Shown here in pieces: positions 54,882-64,000 of a stretch of DNA of 64,000 bases (within the stretch, counting starts at the first letter, position 1; every line of letters starts with the position of its first letter). The position numbers and the translations under genes were made by a program. Origin of the DNA: Okeania sp. SIO1I7 (GTDB lineage: Bacteria > Cyanobacteriota > Cyanobacteriia > Cyanobacteriales > Microcoleaceae). A model generated the notes under the pieces. That model was not told the origin of the DNA. It did not search any database and saw only the letters and a program-made list of their open reading frames with translations. The stretch covers positions 1 through 64,000 of the forward strand of contig JAAHGF010000002.1 of assembly GCA_010672585.1 (NCBI GenBank), in the 5' to 3' direction.

Positions 54882-55409
54882 AAATACCTATTTTGATGAA
54901 TAAAATTATGTTGGTATTTCGATCATAAATCTCTTGATTCACTGTAATGATTAAGAAAAATAAAGGGCGTTGGTAAAGCGCGTGTATGATATTAGTCTTA
55001 ATTCTTTAGGAGTCAGGAGTCAGAAGTCAGGAGTCAGGAGTCAGGAGGGAAGAAAGACAGAAGAAATAGGAGTAGAAGGAGAAAGTTTTTTGGTCGCGTA
55101 AAGGTCACGGAGTTCTATCGCGCTCTTATCCGGACATGGTATCATACCTCAAATTACTAACGCCAAATAAAGAATAACGGCGTTGGTAAAGCGCGTGTAT
55201 GATATTAATCTTAATTACTTAGGAGTCAGAAGTCAGGAGGGAAAAAAGAAGAAGAAGTAAAGAGGAACAATCATCTGAAGGAGTGTTGAATTTTTTATAT
55301 TATTTCTCCCCACATCTACCCTCTACCCTCTTACCTCCTGTCTCCTGTCTGCTGTCTCCTGTCTCCTAGCTCAAAAAACTTAATATTTATGAAGATACGC
55401 TTAGGGGTT
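54882..55409. repeat. gap with two copies of a GGCGTTGG element
   Basis: 54965-55164 starts GGGCGTTGGTAAAGCGCG and ends ACTAACGCC, containing an AGGAGTC array, GTTTTTTGGTCGCG and TTATCCGGACATGG. It is the inverse form of the element at 49461-49610. 55182-55260 is a second, partial copy (GGCGTTGGTAAAGCGCGTG). 55330-55370: TGTCTCC array. No gene. Confidence 0.7.
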
Positions 55410-56510
55410 CTATAAATGCTTGCTTTGATAGAAGTTACGCCGCGCTATAAAGTAGTCCCAATCTACAAATCCTGCTTTAAGATGTCTAATTCCCGATCTA
55501 GGATCGAATGCTGTCCGTCCATGCATTATCCTCACATTATGTATTAGCAAACAGTCCCCATCATTGAGACGGAAGCGGTACTGATATGCTGGATTTTTCA
55601 TATAGTGATAGAAGATTGAGTAAGCTTGATAAAAACTTTCTATCTTCTCAAATGGGATAGTTCGTTCGCAGTTTTTTTCGTTAAAGCAGATGCGATATAT
55701 ATTACCTTGTGTATCTAATTGAATAATCGGAGCAGTATCAGAAAAATAATAATTATTCTGGGGGTCAAATGTATGAAAAACAATCGGGGTTTCGCTCAAA
55801 ATTTTGAAGTATTCAGGATATTTTTGACGAAAGTCTTCACAAACCCGAAAACCATCAACCAGTATTGATTCGCCACCTTTAGCGTTATGTTCGACGCAAT
55901 AGAAAAACACCATCAAGAACTTGCTCAATTTATAGTTTTGAGCATTGTGAGGCAATACCTGTGGACCTGTCATTAAATCGCCCAAATCTTTAGCATCTGG
56001 AGTAGGTTTAACATCACTAACTATCTCAAATGTACCATTGATTGGTCCAATAGATTTTGTGAGAAAAGATTCCATTTCCTAAATACTTATATTACTGAGT
56101 AAGGTAAATCCCAAGGCACAAAGTTCGTCCATCCACACTAATTGTGGACATGAATGAATGTCGTGTCTCTCTATTGGATGCTTATCGAACCAACATCTAT
56201 CCCATAATACAAGTTTTGGTTCGTTGCAGATTTGCTTTGGATCTGGGTCGTAAGCATATTTCATCAGCCAGGAAATAGGATATATACTGCGATGAGAAGG
56301 CTTTTCATCCCAATCAATAATCAATTCTTCTTCATTTAATTCCACATATAATGGCTTTGGTTGTGGATTCTCTGTATAATCATAAATTCTCCGAAAAGTA
56401 TCTGGATTACGAGATTTAGGATTCAAGCAATTGTCACGCAACCAGAGATAGTGGAAACGTTTGCCTCTGACTTTAATAAAACTTTCATTTAAAATTGTTG
56501 TACTGTTCAT
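55410..56510 (-). pseudogene. gamma-butyrobetaine-dioxygenase-like (TauD/TfdA) gene with in-frame TAG
   Basis: The first part (56510 to 56079) is the GBBH-like N-terminal domain: FHYLWLRDNCLNPKSRNPDT and a WDRCWFDK segment ending LCALGFTLLSNISI. TAG at 56079-56081 interrupts; the same frame continues at once (EMESFLTKSIGPING) to 55410 with the dioxygenase domain: FFYCVEHNAKGGESILVDGF, the distal His of RIMHGRTAFDP and Arg of GIRHLKAGF. The expected H-x-D iron ligand pair reads H-N-A (LPHNAQNY), and a few residues near GPINGTFEIVSD are missing. Stop codon plus iron-site loss point to a dead enzyme. Confidence 0.8.
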
Positions 56511-57433
56511 TCAAAACTCCTACTTTTTGGTAGCTCAAAACTAAGGAATACAAATTCAATTTAATTTGATTTTATTAAGTTTTCGACATTATTATACCAA
56601 AATTTATATTAATTTTGGCTACATAGGCTGATAGAATCAATCTAATCACTGGTATTCAGTAATACCAATTTTAAAAAAGAATGCTACAAAAAGGTAGACT
56701 TCGTTCAGATATGTTTAAAAATAGCTGCTCCAGTTCATTTTAGATATTTATTTCTATTGTTTTCCCCTTTTTTTTAAAATTTTAATTCTTCTTCCTTCTT
56801 CCCTCTTCCTTCTTTCGTACGGACGTTGTATGCAACTTCCCTACCATTTGTAACGAACATTTATTAAATTGGTATAACAGAAAAAAAGGATTTTCCGCCT
56901 GGAATACGAGACCATAATTGCTTAAAAATTTTTCCTCAACGGTCTCACCGTAACCCATCCTAATAATAGCATTTATCAAAAATTTTTCTACATTTTATTG
57001 AACCTGGTAGTAGGGGAGTGGTGGATAAGTAAACATAAGAATAATTAACATTAACTGGGCTACTAATTAGCAAAAAAGTTATTCTATCTGTGTTAATTAC
57101 TTAATAACTGAACTGTTATCTAAGTATGGCATTAATTCATGGTAATTGGTATAATTTATGGTTAAAAATGGTTGACCACTGTCGATCACCACTTTTTATT
57201 TTTTTTCCCACATAAGTCATCAGTTCATCAATTCATCAATTTCTGTTACTTCAGTTTTTTTTCACAAATCCTGCACAGATATCTATAAAATTATCAGTCA
57301 AAAATATCAGAAAAATTATCCTCAAATATTACTTGAAAAGGGTGAAATACCTGAATCTAGATATTCTTCCCGGACATCAGCAACTGAACACTAAAATAGA
57401 TAATAATAGTAGTAATACTCTGTTTTGTCGTTT
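56511..57433. repeat. gap with a family-4 repeat
   Basis: 56965-57160 is a family-4 copy (ATCAAAAATTTTTCTACATT ... ATGGTAATTGGTATAA). 56785-56815: CTTCTTC array. The minus-strand frame around 56782-56979 runs out of that array and is not credited. 57200-57433 is AT-rich and should hold the promoter of the next gene. Confidence 0.6.
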
Positions 57434-57976
57434 ATGGTAGAAGTCCTAGCAGCTTTGTCTGCATCAGCAGCAGCAGGTATCAGAATAGCCTTACCGTTAC
57501 TATTAATCGGTTTATGGCAAAATGATTTATGGTCGAAAGTACCTGTGCTGTCCAATATTTCCCCGCAAATAGTAGTGGGAGTTTTAGTTAGTTGGTCTTT
57601 ATTTGAAATATTTGCCTCAAAAAAGCTGTTAGGTCAACGCATTCTAAATTTAATTCAACTTTTATTCAGTCCAATAGTAGGAGCAATTATGAGTATGGCG
57701 ATCGCTAAAGCTACTAATTTAGAAGACTGGTTAACGATCGTGATGGGAGTAGTTGGTGGTTTACTTGCCTTAGTGCTACAACTCGTTCAGGTAGGATGGT
57801 TTTATAGATGGCGTGGTTTGCCTATCTGGATGTTGTTAGTCCAAGATATTCTGTGTATTTGCCTGGTAATTTTTGCCTTTGACGCACCCCAACAGGGAGG
57901 ATTAATTGCCTTACTATTATTATGGCTAGCAATTCGTAGCTATCAAGATTGGTATGGCTGGTATAAAGGACATTAA
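57434..57976 (+). CDS. DUF4126 family membrane protein
   Basis: 180 residues from ATG 57434 (a TTG three codons earlier is possible). It begins MVEVLAALSASAAAGIRIAL and has about five hydrophobic helices, with LPLLLIGLWQNDLW and SPIVGAIMSMAIAKATNLED. This is the DUF4126 pattern (small multi-pass proteins, function unknown). It ends in a hydrophilic YQDWYGWYKGH tail. Convergent with hemH, 97 bases apart. Confidence 0.75.
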   Translation: MVEVLAALSASAAAGIRIALPLLLIGLWQNDLWSKVPVLSNISPQIVVGVLVSWSLFEIFASKKLLGQRILNLIQLLFSPIVGAIMSMAIAKATNLEDWLTIVMGVVGGLLALVLQLVQVGWFYRWRGLPIWMLLVQDILCICLVIFAFDAPQQGGLIALLLLWLAIRSYQDWYGWYKGH

Positions 57977-58073
57977 AGACAAAAAAGTGGTGTTCTTCTG
58001 CAAAGATATATTTTAAAGATATAAGAGTAAAAGATTAAAGAAAGGGCATCGCTAGATGCCAAATGTCCCTCTT

Positions 58074-59237
58074 CTAAAGTAAGCCAGCCAAGTGTAAGGG
58101 GCCATGACCAGTAATCAACTCCAACAACAAAGCCATAAAGCCAAGCATTGCCAACCGTCCATTCCATACTTCTGCGGTGGTAGTCAAACCCCACTGCCAT
58201 TTTTCTTGGGGATACATTTTGATAATTTTTTTCATCTGGATGGCATCAGAAAAGTGACGAGTAGGACCATCTAGAGCTTCAACAACTAAATCTGCTAAAT
58301 CATTGATAAATACTGGATGGGTATTTAGAGCAGGTACTCGGTAAAAGTTACTAATTCCAGCTTCTTCTGCCACCTCACGATATTCCATATCAATTTCTTG
58401 CAGAGTCTCGATATGTTCGGAAACAAAGCTGATGGGAACTACTAATAAATCTTTAACCCCACCACTCGCCAATTCTTGAATAGCTTCTTCGGTGTAAGGT
58501 TTCAACCATTCCACAGGACCTACCCGACTTTGATAAGCTAAGGTATGAGGGTTAGAACGATTTAAAGCTTTCATAATCTTATCCACACAGTCTTCAATTT
58601 CTGCCTGATAAGGGTCTCCTGCTTCTTCAACGTAGCTAACTGGTACACCATGAGCACTGAAAAAGATATGCACTTGTTCTGAGTTTGAACAGTTATCTAA
58701 TTCTTGAGCAATTAATTCTGCCATGGCCTGAATATATCCTGGTCGTTGATACCAAGAGGGAATAACGGTATATTCAGTGTTCTGTAATTCTGGGTCTTTT
58801 TGCCAGAGTTGATCAAGTAATCTAAAGCTAGAACCGCTAGTGCTGATAGAATATTGAGGATAAAGTGGCAGAATTACTAACTTTTCTATTTGGTCACGCT
58901 TAATTCTAGCCAGAGCTTCTTCTGTAAAAGGATGCCAGTAACGCATTCCTATATAAGTTTGAGCTGTTAATCCTTTTTCTTCTAACTGTTTTTCGATCGC
59001 CAGAGCTTGCTGTTCAGTAATCGATCTTAATGGAGAACCACCGCCAATTTCTTTATAATTGTCCTGGGACTTTTGAAAACGCATAGTGGAAATGAACCAT
59101 GCCAAAGGTTTCTGTAACCAAGGAAAGGGCAAACGAATAATTTCTGGGTCAGAAAATAAGTTGAATAGAAAGGGACGGACATCTTCTAGTTGTTCTGGCC
59201 CGCCTAAATTAAGTAATAAAACTCCAACACGACTCAT
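58074..59237 (-). CDS. hemH: ferrochelatase with C-terminal Hlip/CAB helix
   Basis: 387 residues. It inserts Fe2+ into protoporphyrin IX. The N-terminus [20 protein letters not shown] is typical; the active-site His is in [17 protein letters not shown] and the second metal site region in [13 protein letters not shown]. After the catalytic part (to ~325) come a Pro-poor linker and [20 protein letters not shown], a chlorophyll a/b-binding (Hlip-type) helix with the E/N-G-R-x-A-M-x-G motif. This extension is the cyanobacterial/plastid type II form, which ties haem synthesis to chlorophyll protein assembly in the thylakoid. No anomaly. Confidence 0.95.
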   Translation of the reverse strand: MSRVGVLLLNLGGPEQLEDVRPFLFNLFSDPEIIRLPFPWLQKPLAWFISTMRFQKSQDNYKEIGGGSPLRSITEQQALAIEKQLEEKGLTAQTYIGMRYWHPFTEEALARIKRDQIEKLVILPLYPQYSISTSGSSFRLLDQLWQKDPELQNTEYTVIPSWYQRPGYIQAMAELIAQELDNCSNSEQVHIFFSAHGVPVSYVEEAGDPYQAEIEDCVDKIMKALNRSNPHTLAYQSRVGPVEWLKPYTEEAIQELASGGVKDLLVVPISFVSEHIETLQEIDMEYREVAEEAGISNFYRVPALNTHPVFINDLADLVVEALDGPTRHFSDAIQMKKIIKMYPQEKWQWGLTTTAEVWNGRLAMLGFMALLLELITGHGPLHLAGLL

Positions 59238-59561
59238 AGTATTAATTAGGCTCCAATTTTAATATTTGTTACTAAATTTAACATATTAATATTTTCTTAA
59301 GTATATTTTCCAAGGAATAAAGAGTCAACTACTAGCCCAAAATTAACGAAGTCAGAAGTCAGAAGTCAACCCACCCCTCGCCCCTCCCCCTCCCAGGAGG
59401 GGAAGTCAGAAGTTATTTTTGTAACGGGGATTTGAGCAAGTCTCCAAAAATATTTCTCCAGTCAAGGTAGGGTTGCGCGACCCAATTATTTTGATAAAAT
59501 TTATACACTTTTGACTTTTAACTTTTGACTTTTAATTTTTAACTTTTGACTTATTAATCTT
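59238..59561. repeat. gap with heptamer arrays and a repeated phrase
   Basis: 59348-59368 and 59510-59550: AGAAGTC and TTTTGAC arrays. 59411-59490 repeats the TTATTTTTGTAACGGGGATT / GGGTTGCGCGACCC sequence seen at 35840-35930, 37515-37770 and 42310 in other orientations. 59371-59400: CCCACCCCTCGCCCCTCCCC phrase. Confidence 0.6.
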
Positions 59562-60200
59562 ATGGCAACAATTTTAAGAGACTGGAGCTATAAATATCAA
59601 TGGTTATATGACGGTATTTCCCGTTTAGCAGCTATTAGTGTTGGTGGAGAAACTAACTTTCGTCAACTAGCTTTAAAGGGTTTAACTATTGAGCAAAATA
59701 CTAAAATACTTGACCTTTGTTGTGGTAGTGGTCAAGGGACTAATTTTCTGGTTAAATATTCCCAAAATGTTACAGGATTAGATGCTTCTCCACTATCAAT
59801 AAATAGAGCTAAAAAAAATGTACCATTGGCTAAATATGTAGAGGCATTTGCTGAGGATATGCCATTCTCAAGTAATCAATTTGATTTAGTACATACGAGC
59901 GCTGCTTTACATGAGATGAATTCTGAACAATTACGGCAAATTATGCAAGAAGTTTACCGCATTCTTAAACCAGGTGGAATTTTTACTTTTGTTGATTTTC
60001 ATCGTCCGGTAAATATTCTTTTTTGGCCTGGGTTTGCCATCTTTTTATGGTTATTTGAAACTGAAACTTCTTGGAATTTTATTAATACAGATATATTGGG
60101 ATTATTGAAAGAAGTAGGGTTTATTTTAACCTATACTAATTCACCTAAACCTGTTTTATATGCTGGTGGTAGTCTGCAAGTAGTTCAAGTTCAAAAATAA
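59562..60200 (+). CDS. class I SAM-dependent methyltransferase
   Basis: 212 residues. SAM-binding motif I LDLCCGSGQGTNFL (about residue 50), motif II VTGLDASPLS, an acidic AEDMPF, and a post-motif III RILKPGGIFTFVDFHRP. A hydrophobic stretch (FWPGFAIFLWLFE) near 150 suggests a membrane-near or lipid-like substrate such as a quinone or pigment. UbiE/MenG and MPBQ methyltransferases are the closest style, but the substrate cannot be read. An AACTTTTGACTT array lies directly before ATG 59562, and no ribosome site is visible. Confidence 0.8.
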   Translation: MATILRDWSYKYQWLYDGISRLAAISVGGETNFRQLALKGLTIEQNTKILDLCCGSGQGTNFLVKYSQNVTGLDASPLSINRAKKNVPLAKYVEAFAEDMPFSSNQFDLVHTSAALHEMNSEQLRQIMQEVYRILKPGGIFTFVDFHRPVNILFWPGFAIFLWLFETETSWNFINTDILGLLKEVGFILTYTNSPKPVLYAGGSLQVVQVQK

Positions 60201-60644
60201 AGTTGCTTAAAAACCTGTTTAACCTGTGAGTTGTATGATAATTTGATAATCATGTTTAAACTTGAGCGAATAATTAATAATCACTCACAGGAAAAAATAT
60301 GTGTATAGTATTAAGGTATATTGGCTAACCACTACAAATTTCTCAGTTGCTTCTGATACCTGATAATTCTATAGTAAATCAAAGCTTCGATCCAGAAGAT
60401 AATTATATGATTCAATTAGCCTGCTTTGGTTTAGCTACGAGTTCATTAATTGATAATTGATAATGGATAATTGATAATTACAAGAAGGTTAAAACCGTCC
60501 TTGATTGAATATCAGGAAATATTATTTCTTCTCTTGGTCGATTGGATATGGTTAGGAAACCCATCCATCTCTCGACCGCTTTTTTCCCCTTAAAAGGGGA
60601 GGCTTTAAACCATAATTATTAATTGTTAATTATTAATTGTTGAA
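60201..60644. repeat. gap dominated by a long family-2 element
   Basis: 60449-60644: GGATAAT units, GAAGGTTAAAACCGTCC, TCTTCTCTTGGTCGATTGGA, ATCTCTCGACCGCTTTTTTC, CCCTTAAAAGGGG and the edge AATTGTTGAA, which ends exactly at the stop codon of the next gene (60645). 60201-60448 is AT-rich without features. Confidence 0.7.
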
Positions 60645-60896
60645 TTATCTTGGATTTTGATTACTCAGCAAAATAATTCCTATTCCCATCAATATCCAAG
60701 TTCCTTCAAAACCAACATTAATCCGGTGAGTTTTTTCTCTACTTAATAAATACTGAAATTCTCTATCTGATAATTCAAAAGCAGATTCTGCAAGTTGTTG
60801 ATTGGTTTTAGCTAACTGCATAAAATCTAATGCTCCCCAATAGGTGGAGATACCAACAACAAAAATACCAATTGCTGTACCAAATAGGCGAAACAT
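60645..60896 (-). CDS. small membrane protein
   Basis: 83 residues. Two helices: IGIFVVGISTYWGALDFMQL near the start and TWILMGIGIILLSNQ near the end, separated by a charged loop (SDREFQYLLSREKTHR). No family recognised. The TAA stop abuts a family-2 repeat edge exactly. ATG 60896 lacks an obvious ribosome site; the two-helix topology makes it credible. Confidence 0.6.
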   Translation of the reverse strand: MFRLFGTAIGIFVVGISTYWGALDFMQLAKTNQQLAESAFELSDREFQYLLSREKTHRINVGFEGTWILMGIGIILLSNQNPR

Positions 60897-61390
60897 AATT
60901 AACTGTTAAAATTAGATTTATTAAATTTAAGTCAATTTGAATTATATTCAAAATTACCAAAATATTACAACATTTGTTTTTGATAATTAAAATGGATTTG
61001 TTTAGGGTGTGTTAGATAGCTATTATTAACCTCTGTTAAAGCTATTTATAGCAGTTTTTAGAATACAGAGATTTTGGCTTAAAAGCACTTATGCTCAGGG
61101 TAGAGGTCAGAAGTTTTGTAGTCTACTTTTGTGAAAACTCCTATAATAATCTAGCAAAGAAAACAAAATTTATTGTTACTGCTTCCTTTTCCCCAGCACC
61201 TTTAATAAAGGAAGTAGGGAAGGAAACAAAATTTACGCCTTTTTCAGAATACGTTGTTTAAGAAGATGACTGTTAAAAATCATCATAATATTGTAGTTTG
61301 TAGGGTGAGTAAAAAAACCAAAATTATTGTTATAAGCAAAAAATTTACTACTATAAAAAATATGACAATGCGAAGACTAAAGGTTTAAAA
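60897..61390. other. gap upstream of the PLD-helicase gene
   Basis: AT-rich, with no repeat family recognised and no gene. The phrases AACAAAATTTA at 61165 and 61223 and GGAAGTAGGGAAGGAAAC at 61208 are short local repeats. The promoter of the downstream gene must lie here, but I cannot place it. Confidence 0.4.
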
Positions 61391-64000
61391 ATGAACAGAA
61401 AACGTTTAAGTTGGTTTGAACCTGGTAAATCATTTCAATACATTAGTGAATGGCTAGAAAAAGCTAAAAATAAAATTCGGATTGCTACAGGTTTTTTTAC
61501 TATCAAAGGATGGAATTTAATCCGTCGTTATACTAAAGGTAAACAAACCTTTCTTTTAGTTGGTTTAGATGATCCAGGAGAACAAAGAGCAAGAATGGCT
61601 TTAGTTCAGGAAATAATGCGAGATTTACGGACAGGATTAGATAAAGATAGAAGAAAAGCAGTTATTGACCTTGTAGAAAAAATACAATCTCAGGAATTTG
61701 AAATTGTTGATGCTAGAGCAGCAGACCATCACAACAAACTTTATATTTCCGATGGAGAAGCAGCAATTCAAACCTCTTCAAATCTGACAGGAAAAGGTCT
61801 TTTGGAACAGGTTGAAGGTGGGAATATTATTAAGAATAAAATTGAAATTGCTGCTTTAGCTAGAGAATTTGACAATTACTTTATTAATGCTCAAGATTTA
61901 ACTCAAGAACTTCTAGATATTTTATTGAAATGGTTAGAGTTTGATACACCTTGGGATATTTATCTGAAAACCATGTTAGTGTCCGCTTTTGAAAATAAAC
62001 AACCTCCTAAAACTTGTTATACAAAGAAACCAGTTTCTTATCAAAATTATATGATTGCCCAAACATTACGGCAAATGCGAGACTTTAATGGTTCAATGAT
62101 AGTTGCATCAACTGGATTAGGAAAAACAGTTGTTGCTGTTCATGTAGCTATACATTTAAAAGAAGAAGATTTGATTGATAATGTAATGATTATTGCACCA
62201 AAAGCTGTTGAGAGTAACTGGCGAAAAGAAATGCGAGAAGCTGCACTTCCTTATGAATTTTTTGTGCAAAAAATATTTGATAAAGAAATGAAATATGCTC
62301 GGCATAAACTCAAAGAATTTACAGACATTTTAGAAGTGGTTGAACAGCAAAGTTGGTTATTAATTATTGATGAGAGTCACGAATTTAGAAATCGCTTTAA
62401 AAAAGACCTGTCTAATAGGAGAAAAAATCCTTCTGAACGAACAGCTTTTACTAGACTGAGAGAATTAGTAAAAAAAGGTAATGCTAAAGTTTTACTTATG
62501 ACAGGTTCTCCCTATGGTACAGATATTGATAATATTAATAATCAACTTTATCTGCTACCTCATAAAGCTAATAATCCTCATGAATTTGAACATTTTTTGA
62601 GTGTTTTGCCAGACCAGAAATATTTATTTCCTCAAGAAACTGAAAATGTCAAAATTTGGTCTGTTGAAAGCACAGACGAATTTATAAAACTGCCAGTAGT
62701 CAGTCAATTAACAACTTCTCACGTTGCTCAATGTTATGGTCAAAAAGATGAGCAAGGAACTTATATTAACTTCAGTGATGAAAAACGTTATATTCCTAAT
62801 ATGGTTCTTCATACTATCAATTTTCAACTGATTTTTGAAGCAGAATTAACTGAAGCTATAACCCAAGGATATTTTGAAGTTACGGGAAACCATCTGTCTA
62901 AATACCTATTTAATCAATTAGTTAAAATTTCTTGGGCAAGTTCTCCTTTAGCACTTCAAGACATCCTAGAAAGTATTGCTGATACTCCAGGAGGGGAAAA
63001 TAGTTATGAACTTGAGAAGCTAGATTTTATATTTTCTCGTCCACAACGAGCAGCATTTTTAAAACCAATCATTACTAAGCTAAAAAAATTCAATTACAGC
63101 AACGATCATAAAATTATAGCTTTATCAAAAATTCTTGAAAAAGTATTAAAAAATGAGCAAAAAGTTATCATCTTTTCTGAGAGAAGACCAACTGTAGTTT
63201 ATTTGTTTCAAACACTAAAATTAAAATTTCCTGATTTAAAGATTGCAGCCACTATTGAAAAAAGTGAAACCGAGGAAAAATTCAAAAAAAAATTCAAGAT
63301 GAAAGATAGTCGAGAAATTGAAGATATGATTAACCAATTTGCTCCTATTGCCAATAAAAAAACTAATCAATATTCAGAAACTTATGACATTTTTATTTCT
63401 ACAGATACTCATGGTGTAGGTGTAAATATGCAAGATGCTTCAGTAGTAATTAACTACGATATTGACTGGACTCCTATTAAACCAGTGCAAAGAGCGGGAA
63501 GAATTTTACGCTTTTGGCATTTGCCTCGTAGCGTGGAAATTTACACTTTTGTACCAAAACTTATTAATCAACATCAAGTAAGTACAATTAATTATGAATT
63601 AGTAGAAATTCAACAGCGATGGGAAAATTTAATGTCTCGTCATTACGAATCAGAAAAAGTAATGGATTCGCCTGTTTTAACTGCGGAAGAAACCCAAGAA
63701 ATAAACTTTTCAGAAATGGCATCTCAACCCACAAATAAATCTGGAGAAATAGATTTGAATGCTCTGGCAAATTTAGAAGTTCCTAAAGGAGAAATTTCTC
63801 CTTATTATCAACATACTGCAAAACTACAGCAAAATCGAGATTATGCTGAGACTTTGGCAGATGATTTAATTAGTAGTAAATTATCTTCAGATAAAGAACC
63901 TTTACTTTATATGGTACTGTTTCATCAAAACAAATATCATGGTATTTTTTACAACTCTAATACTAATAATTTGACTGAGCCTGAAATTGTCACAGTCTTA
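61391..64000 (+). CDS. PLD-family nuclease fused to an SF2 (SNF2-like) helicase, 3' end outside the window
   Basis: 870 residues are visible from ATG 61391 without a stop. Residues ~10-190 are a single phospholipase-D-type domain: H-x-K-x4-D in DHHNKLYISDG (H114, K116, D121), followed by TSSNLTGKGL. From ~215 a superfamily-2 helicase: STGLGKT (240-246), IIAPKAVESNW, DESH box LLIIDESHEFRNR (327-330), motif III LLMTGSPYG, KVIIFSERRPT, THGVGVNMQDA and motif VI QRAGRILRFW (Q700-R707). One PLD motif implies a dimeric nuclease. PLD plus SF2 pairs or fusions are common in DNA-defence modules (for example the DISARM drmC/drmD pair). Partner genes would be downstream, beyond base 64000. Confidence 0.88.
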   Translation, partial: MNRKRLSWFEPGKSFQYISEWLEKAKNKIRIATGFFTIKGWNLIRRYTKGKQTFLLVGLDDPGEQRARMALVQEIMRDLRTGLDKDRRKAVIDLVEKIQSQEFEIVDARAADHHNKLYISDGEAAIQTSSNLTGKGLLEQVEGGNIIKNKIEIAALAREFDNYFINAQDLTQELLDILLKWLEFDTPWDIYLKTMLVSAFENKQPPKTCYTKKPVSYQNYMIAQTLRQMRDFNGSMIVASTGLGKTVVAVHVAIHLKEEDLIDNVMIIAPKAVESNWRKEMREAALPYEFFVQKIFDKEMKYARHKLKEFTDILEVVEQQSWLLIIDESHEFRNRFKKDLSNRRKNPSERTAFTRLRELVKKGNAKVLLMTGSPYGTDIDNINNQLYLLPHKANNPHEFEHFLSVLPDQKYLFPQETENVKIWSVESTDEFIKLPVVSQLTTSHVAQCYGQKDEQGTYINFSDEKRYIPNMVLHTINFQLIFEAELTEAITQGYFEVTGNHLSKYLFNQLVKISWASSPLALQDILESIADTPGGENSYELEKLDFIFSRPQRAAFLKPIITKLKKFNYSNDHKIIALSKILEKVLKNEQKVIIFSERRPTVVYLFQTLKLKFPDLKIAATIEKSETEEKFKKKFKMKDSREIEDMINQFAPIANKKTNQYSETYDIFISTDTHGVGVNMQDASVVINYDIDWTPIKPVQRAGRILRFWHLPRSVEIYTFVPKLINQHQVSTINYELVEIQQRWENLMSRHYESEKVMDSPVLTAEETQEINFSEMASQPTNKSGEIDLNALANLEVPKGEISPYYQHTAKLQQNRDYAETLADDLISSKLSSDKEPLLYMVLFHQNKYHGIFYNSNTNNLTEPEIVTVL

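Noticed and set aside
23606-56081. Possible TAG recoding, because in-frame TAG interrupts four genes (23606, 31088, 31400, 56079)
   Set aside because: TAG is also the normal stop of intact genes here (both intact serpins, the kinase), two other broken genes carry TAA (37340, 45108), and the affected genes have further lesions. Simple decay explains it. A suppressor tRNA search of the genome would settle it.
56782-56979. A 65-residue minus-strand frame
   Set aside because: Its C-terminus is the CTTCTTC array and it has no ribosome site or similarity. It could be a remnant, but nothing supports it.
1-64000. tRNA or rRNA genes, prophage or integrative element
   Set aside because: No T-loop-like GGTTCGAATCC context in a cloverleaf and no rRNA core phrases were seen; there are no integrase or phage structural genes. 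The mobile DNA here is short non-autonomous repeats and one dead TnpB fragment.

Overview
The window looks like a stretch of a filamentous, non-heterocystous marine-type cyanobacterial chromosome (Trichodesmium/Okeania-like). This is an inference from: low GC; roughly twenty HIP1 octamers (GCGATCGC) counted by eye; a ferrochelatase with a C-terminal Hlip/CAB helix; an ABA4-like carotenoid protein; a Psb35-like thylakoid peptide; CHAT, NACHT, pentapeptide, Uma2 and DICT proteins; very long intergenic regions; many short tandem repeats and MITE-like elements; and many genes broken by single lesions. No rRNA, tRNA or CRISPR array was seen.

Layout. 0-7 kb: a partial gene, Uma2 nuclease, DUF3754 membrane protein, DICT/degenerate HD-GYP regulator, pentapeptide protein, DUF2993 protein. 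7-12 kb: Psb35-like peptide, CysO-like sulfur carrier, tnpB remnant, threonine synthase, MoaD-like carrier, a 147-bp tandem repeat. 12-20 kb: secreted TPR protein, a 1381-residue NACHT NTPase, and an antitoxin whose parE partner is split by a 127-bp repeat insertion. 20-25.5 kb: recR with no canonical start codon, a DUF1190-like lipoprotein with a glutathionylspermidine-synthase-like enzyme, and a decayed ATPase/CHAT cassette. 26-34 kb: flavin disulfide reductase, ABA4-like protein, and three tandem serpins (one exported, one dead, one apparently cytosolic). 34-39 kb: MBOAT acyltransferase with two SGNH partners that carry different lesions. 39-46 kb: Ser/Thr kinase, then a second CHAT locus with a DUF4384 protein and a broken DUF2887 gene. 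46-53 kb: small secreted proteins, a repeat-dense region, and an RND pump with a repeat-expanded cytoplasmic loop. 53-61 kb: glutamate dehydrogenase, a broken dioxygenase, DUF4126 protein, ferrochelatase, methyltransferase, small membrane protein. 61-64 kb: the start of a PLD-nuclease/SF2-helicase fusion that runs off the window.

The most striking signal is the repeats. At least six dispersed families are nested in one another. One has TATCATGTCCGG ends and a 3-bp TTA/TAA target duplication, demonstrated by two filled/empty comparisons. A second has interrupted parE, lies directly behind the stop codons of six genes in a constant orientation, and supplies the final codons of two proteins, including a MoaD whose Gly-Gly is no longer terminal. 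The best candidates for conflict systems are the PLD-helicase, the NACHT protein and the two CHAT cassettes.
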